From Cyanobacteria bacterium HKST-UBA02 (GTDB lineage Bacteria; Cyanobacteriota; Vampirovibrionia; Obscuribacterales; Obscuribacteraceae): DNA of 11,186 bases. The notes beneath the pieces were generated by a model. The model saw nothing but the letters and a program-made list of their open reading frames with translations. It did no database searches and was not told the origin of the DNA. The stretch lies in contig JAGQHH010000093.1 in NCBI GenBank assembly GCA_020431945.1, forward strand, positions 1 to 11,186, read 5' to 3'. The position numbers and the translations under genes were made by a program. Numbering within the stretch: the stretch's first letter is position 1; each line of letters begins with the position of its first letter. Below are positions 1-7,439 of this stretch, in pieces.

Positions 1-2
1 TG

Positions 3-2963
3 CTCGCCTACCTGGGCTCCCGCAATGGATCTAGTTTTAGTTCCGGTTCCAGTTCCGTCCCGGCTCAAATTCAGGTGCAAGCGCCGGTGCTTCAGGGGCT
101 TCCGGAGCAGTTCTCGCAATCTGATAGCGGAAACGGCAACGGAAACGGAAAAGGAAGCGAAGTCGATAAAACAGAATCCGATTCAGGTTCCAATTCAGGC
201 ATCGATTCTGAGAGTCTCATTGCCAGCCTGCTCGAGATCGTCAGCGACAGGACAGGCTATCCATCGGATATGCTCGAGCCTACTCTCGATCTGGAGGCCG
301 ATCTCGGTATCGACTCTATTAAGCGTATCGAGATTTTCAACAGCTTCAGGAAGCTTCTTCCCGAGATGGTGCAGCAGGAGCTCGAAGGCAATCTCGAGGA
401 GCTGGCCAGTCTCAAAACCCTCGAGTCTATCTTCGACTGGGTGAGAAATCTCGAGACCAGGACCTATGCTGGTGCCGCCAGCACCGAGACTTCTCCGGTG
501 ACCCATAGCAATTCTAAGTCAGCAATCGCAAGAGGTCTGGTGCGTTTGACCGACCTCGATTTGAAAGTCGAGCCGGATATCAGGCTCGTCAAAGGACCCG
601 TCCTGGTAGTGGCTGCTTCCGCCGGCAGATCTTCTGCTCCGGCTACCGGCCTTGCTGCTCGCATCGAAGGAGCGCTTATCAAGAGTGTGGCCGAGGTGAT
701 GAGCGGGGACTTCAGGACCTATCTAAAGAAAGAGAAGCCGGAGACGATTTTCTATCTTGCCGGACTCGATCAGGGCGGCCAGGACGAAAGCGGTCTCGCC
801 GGACTTCTCGAGCTGGCCAGGGCGATCAAGGAGACCGCTGGCGGCGGCTATGAGCCTTCTTTGATCGTTGCTACCGGCATGGGCGGACGATTCGGTCACG
901 ACCAGAGCGCTCCCCGGGACCCCCGCTATCTTGCCAGCCAGGCTGCCCTCTGCGGAATGACCAAGACCATCGACCGTGAGCTCGAAGCTGTCCGTACCCT
1001 ATATATAGATATAGAGCCAGGGGACGAGAATGCTGTTTCAGCAATTCTCACCCTTGCCGGCAAGGGCGAATCCGGTGGCGAGTATGGCTTTAGAGATGGA
1101 AGCTTCGCCAGTCTCACCATAGAGCCTGCGCCCTTCACCGATGCATCCGAAGCGAAAGTCGAGCTTGATAGCGGCTCTCTTGTCCTGGTCACAGGCGGAG
1201 CCCGGGGCATTACCGCCGAGATTGCTGCAGAGCTGGCGGCAAGCTTCGGCTGTCATTTCGTCATTCTCGGGCGAGCCGAAAGACCCGGTCCGGAGTCGGC
1301 GGTGACCGCCGGACTCGATTCTGCCCGGGAGATCAAGTCGGCGCTCATGGAGGATTTCCGCTCCCGTAACGAAGCGGTGAATATCAAGGAGATCGAAAAG
1401 CTCTATCAGAAGATCGTCAAAGAAAGGGAGATCAGGGACAGTCTCGCCCGGATCGAAGCCAGTGCCGCCTCGGTTCGCTATCACGCCCTCGACGTCAGAG
1501 ACGAGGCTGCATTCTCCGAACTGATCGGCTCCCTCTATGATTTCTATGGCAATATCGATGGTGTCATCCATGGTGCCGGTGTAATCGAGGACTCTTATAT
1601 CGAGAAGAAGAGTTTCGATTCTTTCCGGCGGGTCTATGACACCAAAGTGATCGGTCTTGTCACCCTGGCGGCCAAACTCAGGCTCTCTACTCTTAAGTTC
1701 CTCTATGCCTTCTCCTCGGTGGTGGGCCGGACAGGCAATCCCGGTCAGGTCGACTATGTCGCGGCCAACGAGGCTCTCAACAAGCTGGCGCTCCATCTCG
1801 ACAGGCTCAGTCCGGCAAGGCTCGGATCGATCATGTGGGGTCCCTGGCGAGCTGGTATGGCGCCACCCGAGCTCGAAGATGTATTTGCCAGTTTCGGCTG
1901 GGCCATGATCGAGCCTGAAGACGGCAGGCGGACTTTTGTTCGCGAGCTGCTATCGGGACGTAAGGGCGATGTCGAGATCATGCTGGTGGGCGAGCCTGTT
2001 GCCGGGACCGGGTCGAGTTCAGACTCGGTTGCTTCCAAGGTCGATGAGGCTACGGGCCCTGAAGGTCCGGTGGTCAGTCCTGCCGGGATCTCGAGCTTCT
2101 CTCCATTTGAAGCCGAGGTCGAGATCGACCGAGCCAATCATATATATCTGGAAGACCACAAGCTCGATGATATGCCGGTCCTGCCCATGGCAGTCGCCCT
2201 CGAGACGATGCTCGAGTGCGCCGCTCTCGCTCGCCCCGGCCGGCGACTCAAGGGCATCTCCGGTTTCGACATTCCTTCCGGTGTGATCTTCGATACCGAT
2301 CGCAAGCGTTTTCTCGTCAAGGCCACGGATCTCGGTGCCGACCGGGCCGAGCTCACGGTGGAGTCCCTGGGCAGAGTGAATCGATTGCATCATCGTGGTG
2401 TCGCCGAGTATGCCAGGGAAGGCGAAGTAATAACCCTGCCTCCTGAGCTCCAGACCCGCATCCCGGCTCGTTTCGACCCATCTCTCATCGAATCGCCGGA
2501 GCTCGATCCGCCTCATCGGGATCATATCTATTCCAACTGGATGTTCCACGGACCTCTCTTCCAGGGGATCGAGTCCATCGACAGGCTCGGACCAAGGGGC
2601 GTGGCAGGTGCCGTCACCGGCAGGGCTCCCGGGCTATGCCTGCGGGATCCTCTCAGGGACAGATGGATCATGGACCCGATTCTCTTCGACTGCTCGATGC
2701 AGCTAGGAGCAGTCTGGGTGCGCTTCTACTCCGATATCACCTGCTTGCCTACCGGTTTCAAGCAACTGCATCTTCTCAGACCATGCCCGCAAGATAGCGC
2801 TTATGTCCATGTCTTCCTCCCCACCGATGTCTTCGATGGCGAGGTCGTCTGCGACCTGGCCATCTATGATAGCGACCGAGAGCTATCGGTCTTGGTGGAA
2901 GGCCTGACCGGGGTGGGAAGCAAGTCCTTCAATCGTTTTGCCTCTGTCGGAAAGACTGTTTGA
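3..2963 (+). CDS. PfaA-like secondary lipid/polyketide synthase, C-terminal part (ACP-KR-DH), 5' partial
   Basis: The reading frame is open from the window edge, so the gene starts upstream; GTG at 75 is only an internal codon in a Ser/Gly-rich linker. Domain order: ACP (about 207-450) with phosphopantetheine motif LGIDSIKRIEI, Ser codon 315-317; a KR structural subdomain (about 540-1160); a catalytic KR (about 1161-2003) with Rossmann motif TGGARGIT, Lys (1644), FSSVVG (about 1710), Tyr (1755) and Asn (1767); and a double-hotdog DH (about 2112-2940) with His (2157) in DHKLDDMPVLP and Asp (2688) in LFDCSMQ. KR and DH both look catalytically intact, so the protein should carry the growing acyl chain, reduce its beta-keto group and dehydrate it. 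The LGIDSIK motif and ACP-KR-DH order are known from PfaA-type PUFA synthases, Hgl glycolipid synthases and enediyne PKSs. Which product is made cannot be told from this part. The missing N-terminus probably holds KS and AT. The gene ends directly before the next start. Confidence 0.88.
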   Translation, partial: LAYLGSRNGSSFSSGSSSVPAQIQVQAPVLQGLPEQFSQSDSGNGNGNGKGSEVDKTESDSGSNSGIDSESLIASLLEIVSDRTGYPSDMLEPTLDLEADLGIDSIKRIEIFNSFRKLLPEMVQQELEGNLEELASLKTLESIFDWVRNLETRTYAGAASTETSPVTHSNSKSAIARGLVRLTDLDLKVEPDIRLVKGPVLVVAASAGRSSAPATGLAARIEGALIKSVAEVMSGDFRTYLKKEKPETIFYLAGLDQGGQDESGLAGLLELARAIKETAGGGYEPSLIVATGMGGRFGHDQSAPRDPRYLASQAALCGMTKTIDRELEAVRTLYIDIEPGDENAVSAILTLAGKGESGGEYGFRDGSFASLTIEPAPFTDASEAKVELDSGSLVLVTGGARGITAEIAAELAASFGCHFVILGRAERPGPESAVTAGLDSAREIKSALMEDFRSRNEAVNIKEIEKLYQKIVKEREIRDSLARIEASAASVRYHALDVRDEAAFSELIGSLYDFYGNIDGVIHGAGVIEDSYIEKKSFDSFRRVYDTKVIGLVTLAAKLRLSTLKFLYAFSSVVGRTGNPGQVDYVAANEALNKLALHLDRLSPARLGSIMWGPWRAGMAPPELEDVFASFGWAMIEPEDGRRTFVRELLSGRKGDVEIMLVGEPVAGTGSSSDSVASKVDEATGPEGPVVSPAGISSFSPFEAEVEIDRANHIYLEDHKLDDMPVLPMAVALETMLECAALARPGRRLKGISGFDIPSGVIFDTDRKRFLVKATDLGADRAELTVESLGRVNRLHHRGVAEYAREGEVITLPPELQTRIPARFDPSLIESPELDPPHRDHIYSNWMFHGPLFQGIESIDRLGPRGVAGAVTGRAPGLCLRDPLRDRWIMDPILFDCSMQLGAVWVRFYSDITCLPTGFKQLHLLRPCPQDSAYVHVFLPTDVFDGEVVCDLAIYDSDRELSVLVEGLTGVGSKSFNRFASVGKTV
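207..450 (+). other. Acyl carrier protein domain within the synthase
   Basis: A single four-helix carrier domain with DLGIDSIKRIEI around the predicted 4'-phosphopantetheine-bearing serine (codon 315-317). It is flanked by low-complexity linkers: Ser/Gly-rich and NGNGNGKG before it, Thr/Ser/Ala-rich after it. The preceding residues LAYLGSRNGS resemble the end of the helix that follows AT domains in PUFA-type synthases, which would make this the only ACP in the protein. That last point is inference, since the upstream sequence is not seen. Confidence 0.85.
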
Positions 2964-5894
2964 ATGTCCTATCTCGAGAGCCTCTTCGAAGAAGGGTTGG
3001 CAATAGGCGTCGTCGGGCTCTACCACGGTGACGCCTCCGGGCACGGTCTTTCCGCCTGTGCTCTGGAGTTGCTGGCCGGGACCCGTGGTCAGCACGAGCC
3101 CGAGCTTGATATTGATACAGACGGAATAGTCGAGGACCTCGAAAGATTTGCCGGGGAGATCCTGGTGGTCTCAACCGAGCGGAATCTAAGAGGGGCTCTG
3201 GAGCAAGCCTGCGAGGCCCTGGTCAGTGGCCGAGCCGCCACCGTTCTCCTTGTCCAGGCGCCCTATGCTATTGCCCTGCGGGTGAAGGGTGAGCCTGCCT
3301 ATGCCCTTATCGGTGCGCCGGTGAATCGCGATATTGAAACCGGTTATCTTATTCTGTCTCAGCCTGATTCTGAGACGCCAACCAGTAAAGATTGCGGATT
3401 GAGAGTGGTGGAGCCTGGTCGCGGCCTCGCGGATCTCTTCGAGGCGATTCTCGCCATTCATATGAAACTCATGTTCGCCTCGCATGTCCCCTTGACTGAG
3501 GAGCTTTCCGGTTATGGTGCTTTTGTCGTGGAGACCTCGAGACCGTGGATCCATCCTGTCTATCAAAATCCGGATTTACCGCGAATCGCCAGGCTGGTTA
3601 CCGAGGATCTCGATCTTTATCTCATAGAGGATACCGGACCCCAGCCCGCCCGGGTGAGCTTGCCCTGGCCCAGCGAAGTCTTTCTGCTTGGAGCAAGCAG
3701 TCGGGAAGAGCTTCTCGAGAATCTCGAGCTCACCGGTGTTCTGGTGGAGCTCGGTCTTTCCGCGAACCTTCCTTCCCTGGCCTGTGCTCTCAACTGTCTC
3801 TATCTTCCCGAGGACTGCTCCTGCAGGCTGGCAATAGTAGCCGAGGGCAGGGATGATCTGCTCAACAAGATCGCCTCCTGCCGCGAACGCCTCGAGAACG
3901 GGGAGAGCTCTTTCTGCGATCCTCAGAAGGGAATCTATATGACCGGGAGCGGGACGGCCATCGAAGGGGGAATGGCTTTCATGCTGCCCGGTCTGGGCTC
4001 GGCCTATACGGGCATGATGGGCGATCTCTGCATGCATCTTCCCGAGATCAGGGAGGTCTTCGATTTCGTCGATCAAGTTTGCCGCTCCGTAGGAGCCGAG
4101 GAAGCTCCCAGCCGGCGGATCTTTCCCGCCGAGGCCGGTGCTCGAGGCGACACCGCTTCTCTTGCCGCAGCCGAGTACGCAGTGGTGGCAGTGCTCATGG
4201 CCGAGCATGCCATCTTCAATCTGCTCAATCATCTTGGTATCACCCCTGATGCACTGCTCGGTTTCAGCACCGGCGAGTTCGGCGTCTATACGATGAACGG
4301 CTGTATCGATGTCGTCGAAGCGGCGCCGCTCTTCTACAGGCTGAGCACCGAGGCGGCTCGATCAATACCGCGGTCCATTGCCGACGATTTGAAAACCATG
4401 AGCGTGTTCGCTTCCAGGGAAAAAGTGATGTCTCTGGTGGAGACTCTCGAGCTCCCTGTATATCTCACCGCCGATCTGGCGCCGGAGCAGACCATCGTCA
4501 CCGGCTCTGCCGACGCTATAGAGACACTGGCGGCCGGGCTTTCCGGAGCCGGTATGGCGAGCCATGTGCTCTCGGTCTCGATCCCCTACCATACCAGCGC
4601 CGTCGATGGTGTCATCGAGGATGGCATAGCGGACAAGGTCCTGCGTTCCCTGAATTTCTCCACCTGTGTCACCGAGTCCTGGCTCTGCTCCCTGGCTGGC
4701 GCGGCGCCGGGAGAGCCCCAGACCATTCTCGCGGCCCTCACCGGTCTGCTTCAAAGACCGATTCTCTACCGCCAGACGATTGAGCGCATGTATGAAAGCG
4801 GCGTACGATTCTTCATCGAGGTGGGTCCCCAGGGCGTGCTTTCCTCGCAGGTCAAGCAGATCCTGGGCGGGCGCCAGGCAGTAGCAGCTTCTTCCAATCT
4901 TTCCCGGCGTCATGGCATAACCCAGATTAATCATCTCATCGCTGAGCTTTTCAGTCACGGGCGACATATGAATCTCGACTATCTCTATGCCGACCGGGGC
5001 GTGGTGCCTCTGGAGAATCTCTCCGGCGAGCATGCGCATCGGGATCATGGCGATTCCTGCTGTCAGCCGGATCTGGCAGGAGAGGCGATTCTGGGCAATT
5101 TCATGCGCGATATCACCGATCTCAACCAGGAGATGATCGATTCCGAGCTCGAGATCTTGAGTGCTTATTTCGCCACTGTGGCGGAGCAGGAAGCGGAAGC
5201 CCAGCTCGTCTATCTGGAAGGAAGACGATCCTATCTGCTGGAGCACAGCGGCACCGCCGGTATGGTCCTTACCTTTATCGATGAAAGCCGCGTTCTGGAG
5301 CCCGACTCCGATGTCCTCACCGAGACCGAGCTTAAAGAGCTCAGCCAGCGCTTCCGGGATTCAGGAAGGCGCAAGCAGTGGATCATGGGCCGGCTGGCAG
5401 CCAAGGATGCTGTCCGGGTAGCTCTGGATGATGCCGAGCTCACTTATGATCAGATCGAGATCAATGCCGGAGAAGACGGAATTCCCCGGGTCGCTCTCAG
5501 GAACAGACCCGGAGTGGAGCCGCCTCTCATCTCGATCGCCCATGCCGGCGCGGCTGCCTGCGCCCTGGCTGTGCCTCCCACCGGGAGCGGGCGTCCGGGT
5601 ATCGATATGGAGAATCTACGCTCGATGGATCAGGGCATGAGCGAGCTGGTGTTGAGCAGTGCCGAGGCGGAGCTCGTAGAGGCATCGTCCTGCAGGGATC
5701 TGGATTTTCTGCGGTTGTGGACAGCCAAGGAAGCCGCCTTCAAAGCTGTCGGAGGCACCGGGGTTCGTCAGTTCGAGAGCACCGGCGCCATCGAGTCGGA
5801 CAGGATCAGGCTTTCTTATTCAGGAGACAAGGTCCTCGAGGCGATCAGCCTGAAGACCGGCGACTATCTAATCGCTCTTGTAGTGCCTCAATAA
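2964..5894 (+). CDS. PfaB-like protein: degenerate KS-like region, acyltransferase, fused phosphopantetheinyl transferase
   Basis: A 976-residue protein. Residues about 1-240 look like a shortened ketosynthase: ALEQACEALVSGR matches the helix after the KS active site, but the TACSS position reads STERN (70-74), so no nucleophilic Cys; RPWIHP (193-198) matches a KS C-terminal motif. Residues about 335-640 are an acyltransferase: GGMAFMLPGLGS at 335, nucleophile Ser435 in GFSTGEFG (Phe replaces the usual His of GHSxGE), His543 in PYHTSAV, EVGPQGVLSS near 618. Residues about 765-976 are an Sfp-type phosphopantetheinyl transferase: WIMGRLAAKDA, ISIAHAG, GIDMEN (Asp881, Glu883) and LWTAKEAAFKAVGG (Glu923, Lys922), giving the expected Mg-binding acidic residues. 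A KS-like N-terminus plus AT is the layout of PfaB; the added C-terminal enzyme normally stands alone as PfaE or HetI. ATG 2964 abuts the upstream TGA, with a weak GGAAAG at 2949-2954, so the two genes are surely cotranscribed and probably translationally coupled. Likely role: load acyl units and activate the ACP encoded next door. Confidence 0.87.
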   Translation: MSYLESLFEEGLAIGVVGLYHGDASGHGLSACALELLAGTRGQHEPELDIDTDGIVEDLERFAGEILVVSTERNLRGALEQACEALVSGRAATVLLVQAPYAIALRVKGEPAYALIGAPVNRDIETGYLILSQPDSETPTSKDCGLRVVEPGRGLADLFEAILAIHMKLMFASHVPLTEELSGYGAFVVETSRPWIHPVYQNPDLPRIARLVTEDLDLYLIEDTGPQPARVSLPWPSEVFLLGASSREELLENLELTGVLVELGLSANLPSLACALNCLYLPEDCSCRLAIVAEGRDDLLNKIASCRERLENGESSFCDPQKGIYMTGSGTAIEGGMAFMLPGLGSAYTGMMGDLCMHLPEIREVFDFVDQVCRSVGAEEAPSRRIFPAEAGARGDTASLAAAEYAVVAVLMAEHAIFNLLNHLGITPDALLGFSTGEFGVYTMNGCIDVVEAAPLFYRLSTEAARSIPRSIADDLKTMSVFASREKVMSLVETLELPVYLTADLAPEQTIVTGSADAIETLAAGLSGAGMASHVLSVSIPYHTSAVDGVIEDGIADKVLRSLNFSTCVTESWLCSLAGAAPGEPQTILAALTGLLQRPILYRQTIERMYESGVRFFIEVGPQGVLSSQVKQILGGRQAVAASSNLSRRHGITQINHLIAELFSHGRHMNLDYLYADRGVVPLENLSGEHAHRDHGDSCCQPDLAGEAILGNFMRDITDLNQEMIDSELEILSAYFATVAEQEAEAQLVYLEGRRSYLLEHSGTAGMVLTFIDESRVLEPDSDVLTETELKELSQRFRDSGRRKQWIMGRLAAKDAVRVALDDAELTYDQIEINAGEDGIPRVALRNRPGVEPPLISIAHAGAAACALAVPPTGSGRPGIDMENLRSMDQGMSELVLSSAEAELVEASSCRDLDFLRLWTAKEAAFKAVGGTGVRQFESTGAIESDRIRLSYSGDKVLEAISLKTGDYLIALVVPQ

Positions 5895-5905
5895 GAGGAA
5901 GATAC

Positions 5906-7204
5906 TCAGTAAGCGCCCACGTAAGGACCGGCTCCGCCACCGGCAATCGATACCGGTGCGTCAAGCTGGACCTGTACCGGGGTGCCGCTCTGGATAGTGA
6001 CGTCCCGCCCGGTTCTGAGAAGCAAGCTGGATGCCAGACCGACACCGCCGCCGATGGCAGTGCCCGACCAGGCTCCTCTTCCGGCTCCCCGACCGCCGCC
6101 GGCAATAGCACCGACTGCGGTGCCGAGTGCGGCGCCGAGACCGGCACCGGCTGCGCCTCTCACGCCAGCCTGAACAGTCTTGCGCTTCCATGTCTCGCCA
6201 CGCATCTGACCGTTGTCGTTCTCGTCATATTTGCCGACCCCACCGACCATGTGGGCGCTTATCGGAGTCTCGGTCCCGTCCGGGGTACGCAGCCGGTTGA
6301 ACTCGATAGCCAGAGCGCCTGCCAGACCGAGGCGGCGACCTTCTTTCGATTCGGTGACCTGACCGAGGAGCACCGAGCCCACGGGAATCTGCGAGTCACC
6401 CACGATTATCGGCTGAGATATATTCGCCTGGATGACGTCTCCGGACTTGGCCACCTGGCTGGAGATGCTGGTGGTCAGGGTGGCATTGAGGACGAGTCCG
6501 GCAGGGGCGAAGACTACCCGACCGCTGCGGTAACCGCGCGGTGGCGGGTTGTAACCCGTCTGACCGGCATAACCTGGCTGAGGCTGACCGCCATAAGCTG
6601 CCTGACCGCCATATCCGTTATAGCCGCCGCCGGGAGCATTATTGTTGAAATTGGCCTGGCCGTTGTATTGCTGCTGAGGGGGTCCCTGATACTGGGTGTT
6701 GCCGGCATAGACCTCGCTCTGCGGTGGGGCGGCGGCCACCGGCGGAGGTGCTGTATTGCTGTATTCACCGGTAAGATGGGAGACATAGCTCTGGACGCTG
6801 TTTTGATCGCGCAGAGAGTTGCGCAGGCTGTCAGCCCAACGCTCGGCTAGAACCGCCGGGGACGTGCCGGCAGACTTGGCGCTGTCACCGTCCACAGTGA
6901 TCACCTGATAGCCGCCCAGGGTAATGACGGGCAGACCTTTTACATAGGTGATATTGACCGCCGACGGACCTCTGTCCTTGGAGGCCACCAGGGCATTGTC
7001 GAGATTCTGCTGGACGATCTCGGCGCGCTTTTCCGGAGACGCTGCTCCGGAACCGGACACATTGGTCATGACCGCCTGACCTGCAAGTCTCACAGTGCTG
7101 TCCGCTGCCAGTACCATATTTGGTGACAGGTAGAGGGCCTGGCTCAAAACGATGGCGCCAGCCAGGACACGTCCTTTGATTGTAAAAGTTGGTTTAGAGT
7201 TCAT
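5906..7204 (-). CDS. Secreted envelope protein with Gln/Gly/Tyr-rich linker and glycine zipper
   Basis: A 432-residue protein of unknown function. I start it at ATG 7204 because a signal peptide begins there (basic N-terminus, hydrophobic LAGAIVLSQALYL, cleavage near VLA-AD at 33-34) and AGGA/AGGAAG lies just upstream. Residues 55-148 form a folded-looking region with VNITYVKGLPVITLGGYQV, recalling periplasmic segments of cyanobacterial MscS-like proteins (from memory, weak). Residues 150-228 are Pro/Gln/Gly/Asn/Tyr-rich and probably disordered. Residues 230-320 form a beta-rich module (KSGDVIQANISQPI, QIPVGSVLLGQV) of the kind seen in many secreted hypothetical proteins. Residues about 347-395 are a glycine zipper (GAGLGAALGTAVGAIAGG and GTAIGGGVGLASSLL), which could insert in a membrane or oligomerise. 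A short beta segment (SGTPVQVQLDAPV) ends the protein. Its stop lies 11 bp from the stop of the convergent synthase gene, leaving no room for a separate terminator. Confidence 0.82.
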   Translation of the reverse strand: MNSKPTFTIKGRVLAGAIVLSQALYLSPNMVLAADSTVRLAGQAVMTNVSGSGAASPEKRAEIVQQNLDNALVASKDRGPSAVNITYVKGLPVITLGGYQVITVDGDSAKSAGTSPAVLAERWADSLRNSLRDQNSVQSYVSHLTGEYSNTAPPPVAAAPPQSEVYAGNTQYQGPPQQQYNGQANFNNNAPGGGYNGYGGQAAYGGQPQPGYAGQTGYNPPPRGYRSGRVVFAPAGLVLNATLTTSISSQVAKSGDVIQANISQPIIVGDSQIPVGSVLLGQVTESKEGRRLGLAGALAIEFNRLRTPDGTETPISAHMVGGVGKYDENDNGQMRGETWKRKTVQAGVRGAAGAGLGAALGTAVGAIAGGGRGAGRGAWSGTAIGGGVGLASSLLLRTGRDVTIQSGTPVQVQLDAPVSIAGGGAGPYVGAY

Positions 7205-7239
7205 CTTCCTGTTTCCTGGTTCGATCCGGGTTTTAAATG

Positions 7240-7266
7240 ATGATATAGACTTGAAAAGTCTAGCAA
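7240..7266 (-). promoter_or_regulatory. Candidate promoter of the secreted envelope gene
   Basis: On the - strand, TTGCTA (7266-7261) and TATCAT (7245-7240) resemble -35 and -10 hexamers, but the spacer is 15 bp, shorter than the ideal 17. The spacer is almost entirely the dyad at 7246-7262. The 11-bp direct repeats lie just upstream of the -35. No other good pair was seen between the start codon and the repeats. Confidence 0.35.
7246..7262. promoter_or_regulatory. Perfect inverted repeat, candidate operator
   Basis: TAGACTT-GAA-AAGTCTA: 7-bp perfect arms around a 3-base centre, 42-58 bp upstream of the ATG at 7204. It lies between the candidate -35 and -10 of the - strand gene, where a dimeric repressor would block transcription. 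It could instead form a small hairpin in the transcript, but no T-run follows on either strand to suggest a terminator. Confidence 0.5.
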
Positions 7267-7285
7267 GTGTTCCCGCCCAGGTTGT

Positions 7286-7318
7286 TGAGAGATTTCTGAG
7301 AGATTTTTGAGAGACAGG
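7286..7318. repeat. Three 11-bp tandem direct repeats, candidate response-regulator operator
   Basis: Units start at 7286 (TGAGAGATTTC), 7297 (TGAGAGATTTT) and 7308 (TGAGAGACAGG). Units 1 and 2 differ by one base; unit 3 shares the first seven bases. Read on the - strand they are repeats of CTCTCA followed by an A-rich spacer. Direct repeats of 11 bp with an AT-rich spacer are the known geometry of OmpR/PhoB-family sites (E. coli Pho box: CTGTCAT plus four AT-rich bases). They lie 20-52 bp upstream of the candidate -35 of the - strand envelope gene. Binding is inferred, not shown. Confidence 0.5.
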
Positions 7319-7399
7319 CCGGGTCGGGGATCGGCACAGCTTCCAGAGCTCGATAGTGGTCAAGATAGCAGGACGGCTCTCAAGTGGCACCGAAAAACC

Positions 7400-7428
7400 T
7401 TAAAAGTTTTTACTTTTCTCATTATAGA
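7400..7428 (+). promoter_or_regulatory. Candidate promoter of the SDR-PgeF genes
   Basis: TTAAAA (7400-7405) and TATAGA (7423-7428) are separated by 17 bp and each match four of six consensus bases, in the most AT-rich part of the divergent region. Transcription from here would begin about five bases before the ATG at 7440, giving a near-leaderless mRNA. That fits the lack of a properly spaced Shine-Dalgarno sequence (AAAGGG touches the ATG). Assigned by eye only. Confidence 0.3.
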
Positions 7429-7439
7429 GCATCAAAGGG

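Noticed and set aside
75..77. GTG as the true start of the first synthase gene
   Set aside because: The frame is open upstream to the window edge, the GTG lies in a linker before an ACP, and no ribosome site is evident.
1000..1016. AT-rich stretch CTATATATAGATATAG resembling a promoter
   Set aside because: It lies inside the KR domain, encodes TLYIDIE in frame, and no gene begins nearby.
1038..1796. Open frame on the - strand (252 codons)
   Set aside because: Antisense to the ketoreductase domain, which has intact catalytic motifs; typical shadow in GC-rich DNA.
4362..5246. Open frame on the - strand (294 codons)
   Set aside because: Antisense to the acyltransferase domain; no start signal or motif.
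5717..6850. Long open frame on the + strand (377 codons)
   Set aside because: It overlaps the phosphopantetheinyl transferase end and then runs antisense to the signal-peptide protein; no motif, and the opposite strand explains the region.
7205..7390. N-terminal extension of the - strand envelope gene to a start at 7390
   Set aside because: It would place 62 residues before a clear signal peptide and run through the repeats and dyad; ATG 7204 has a purine-rich ribosome site.
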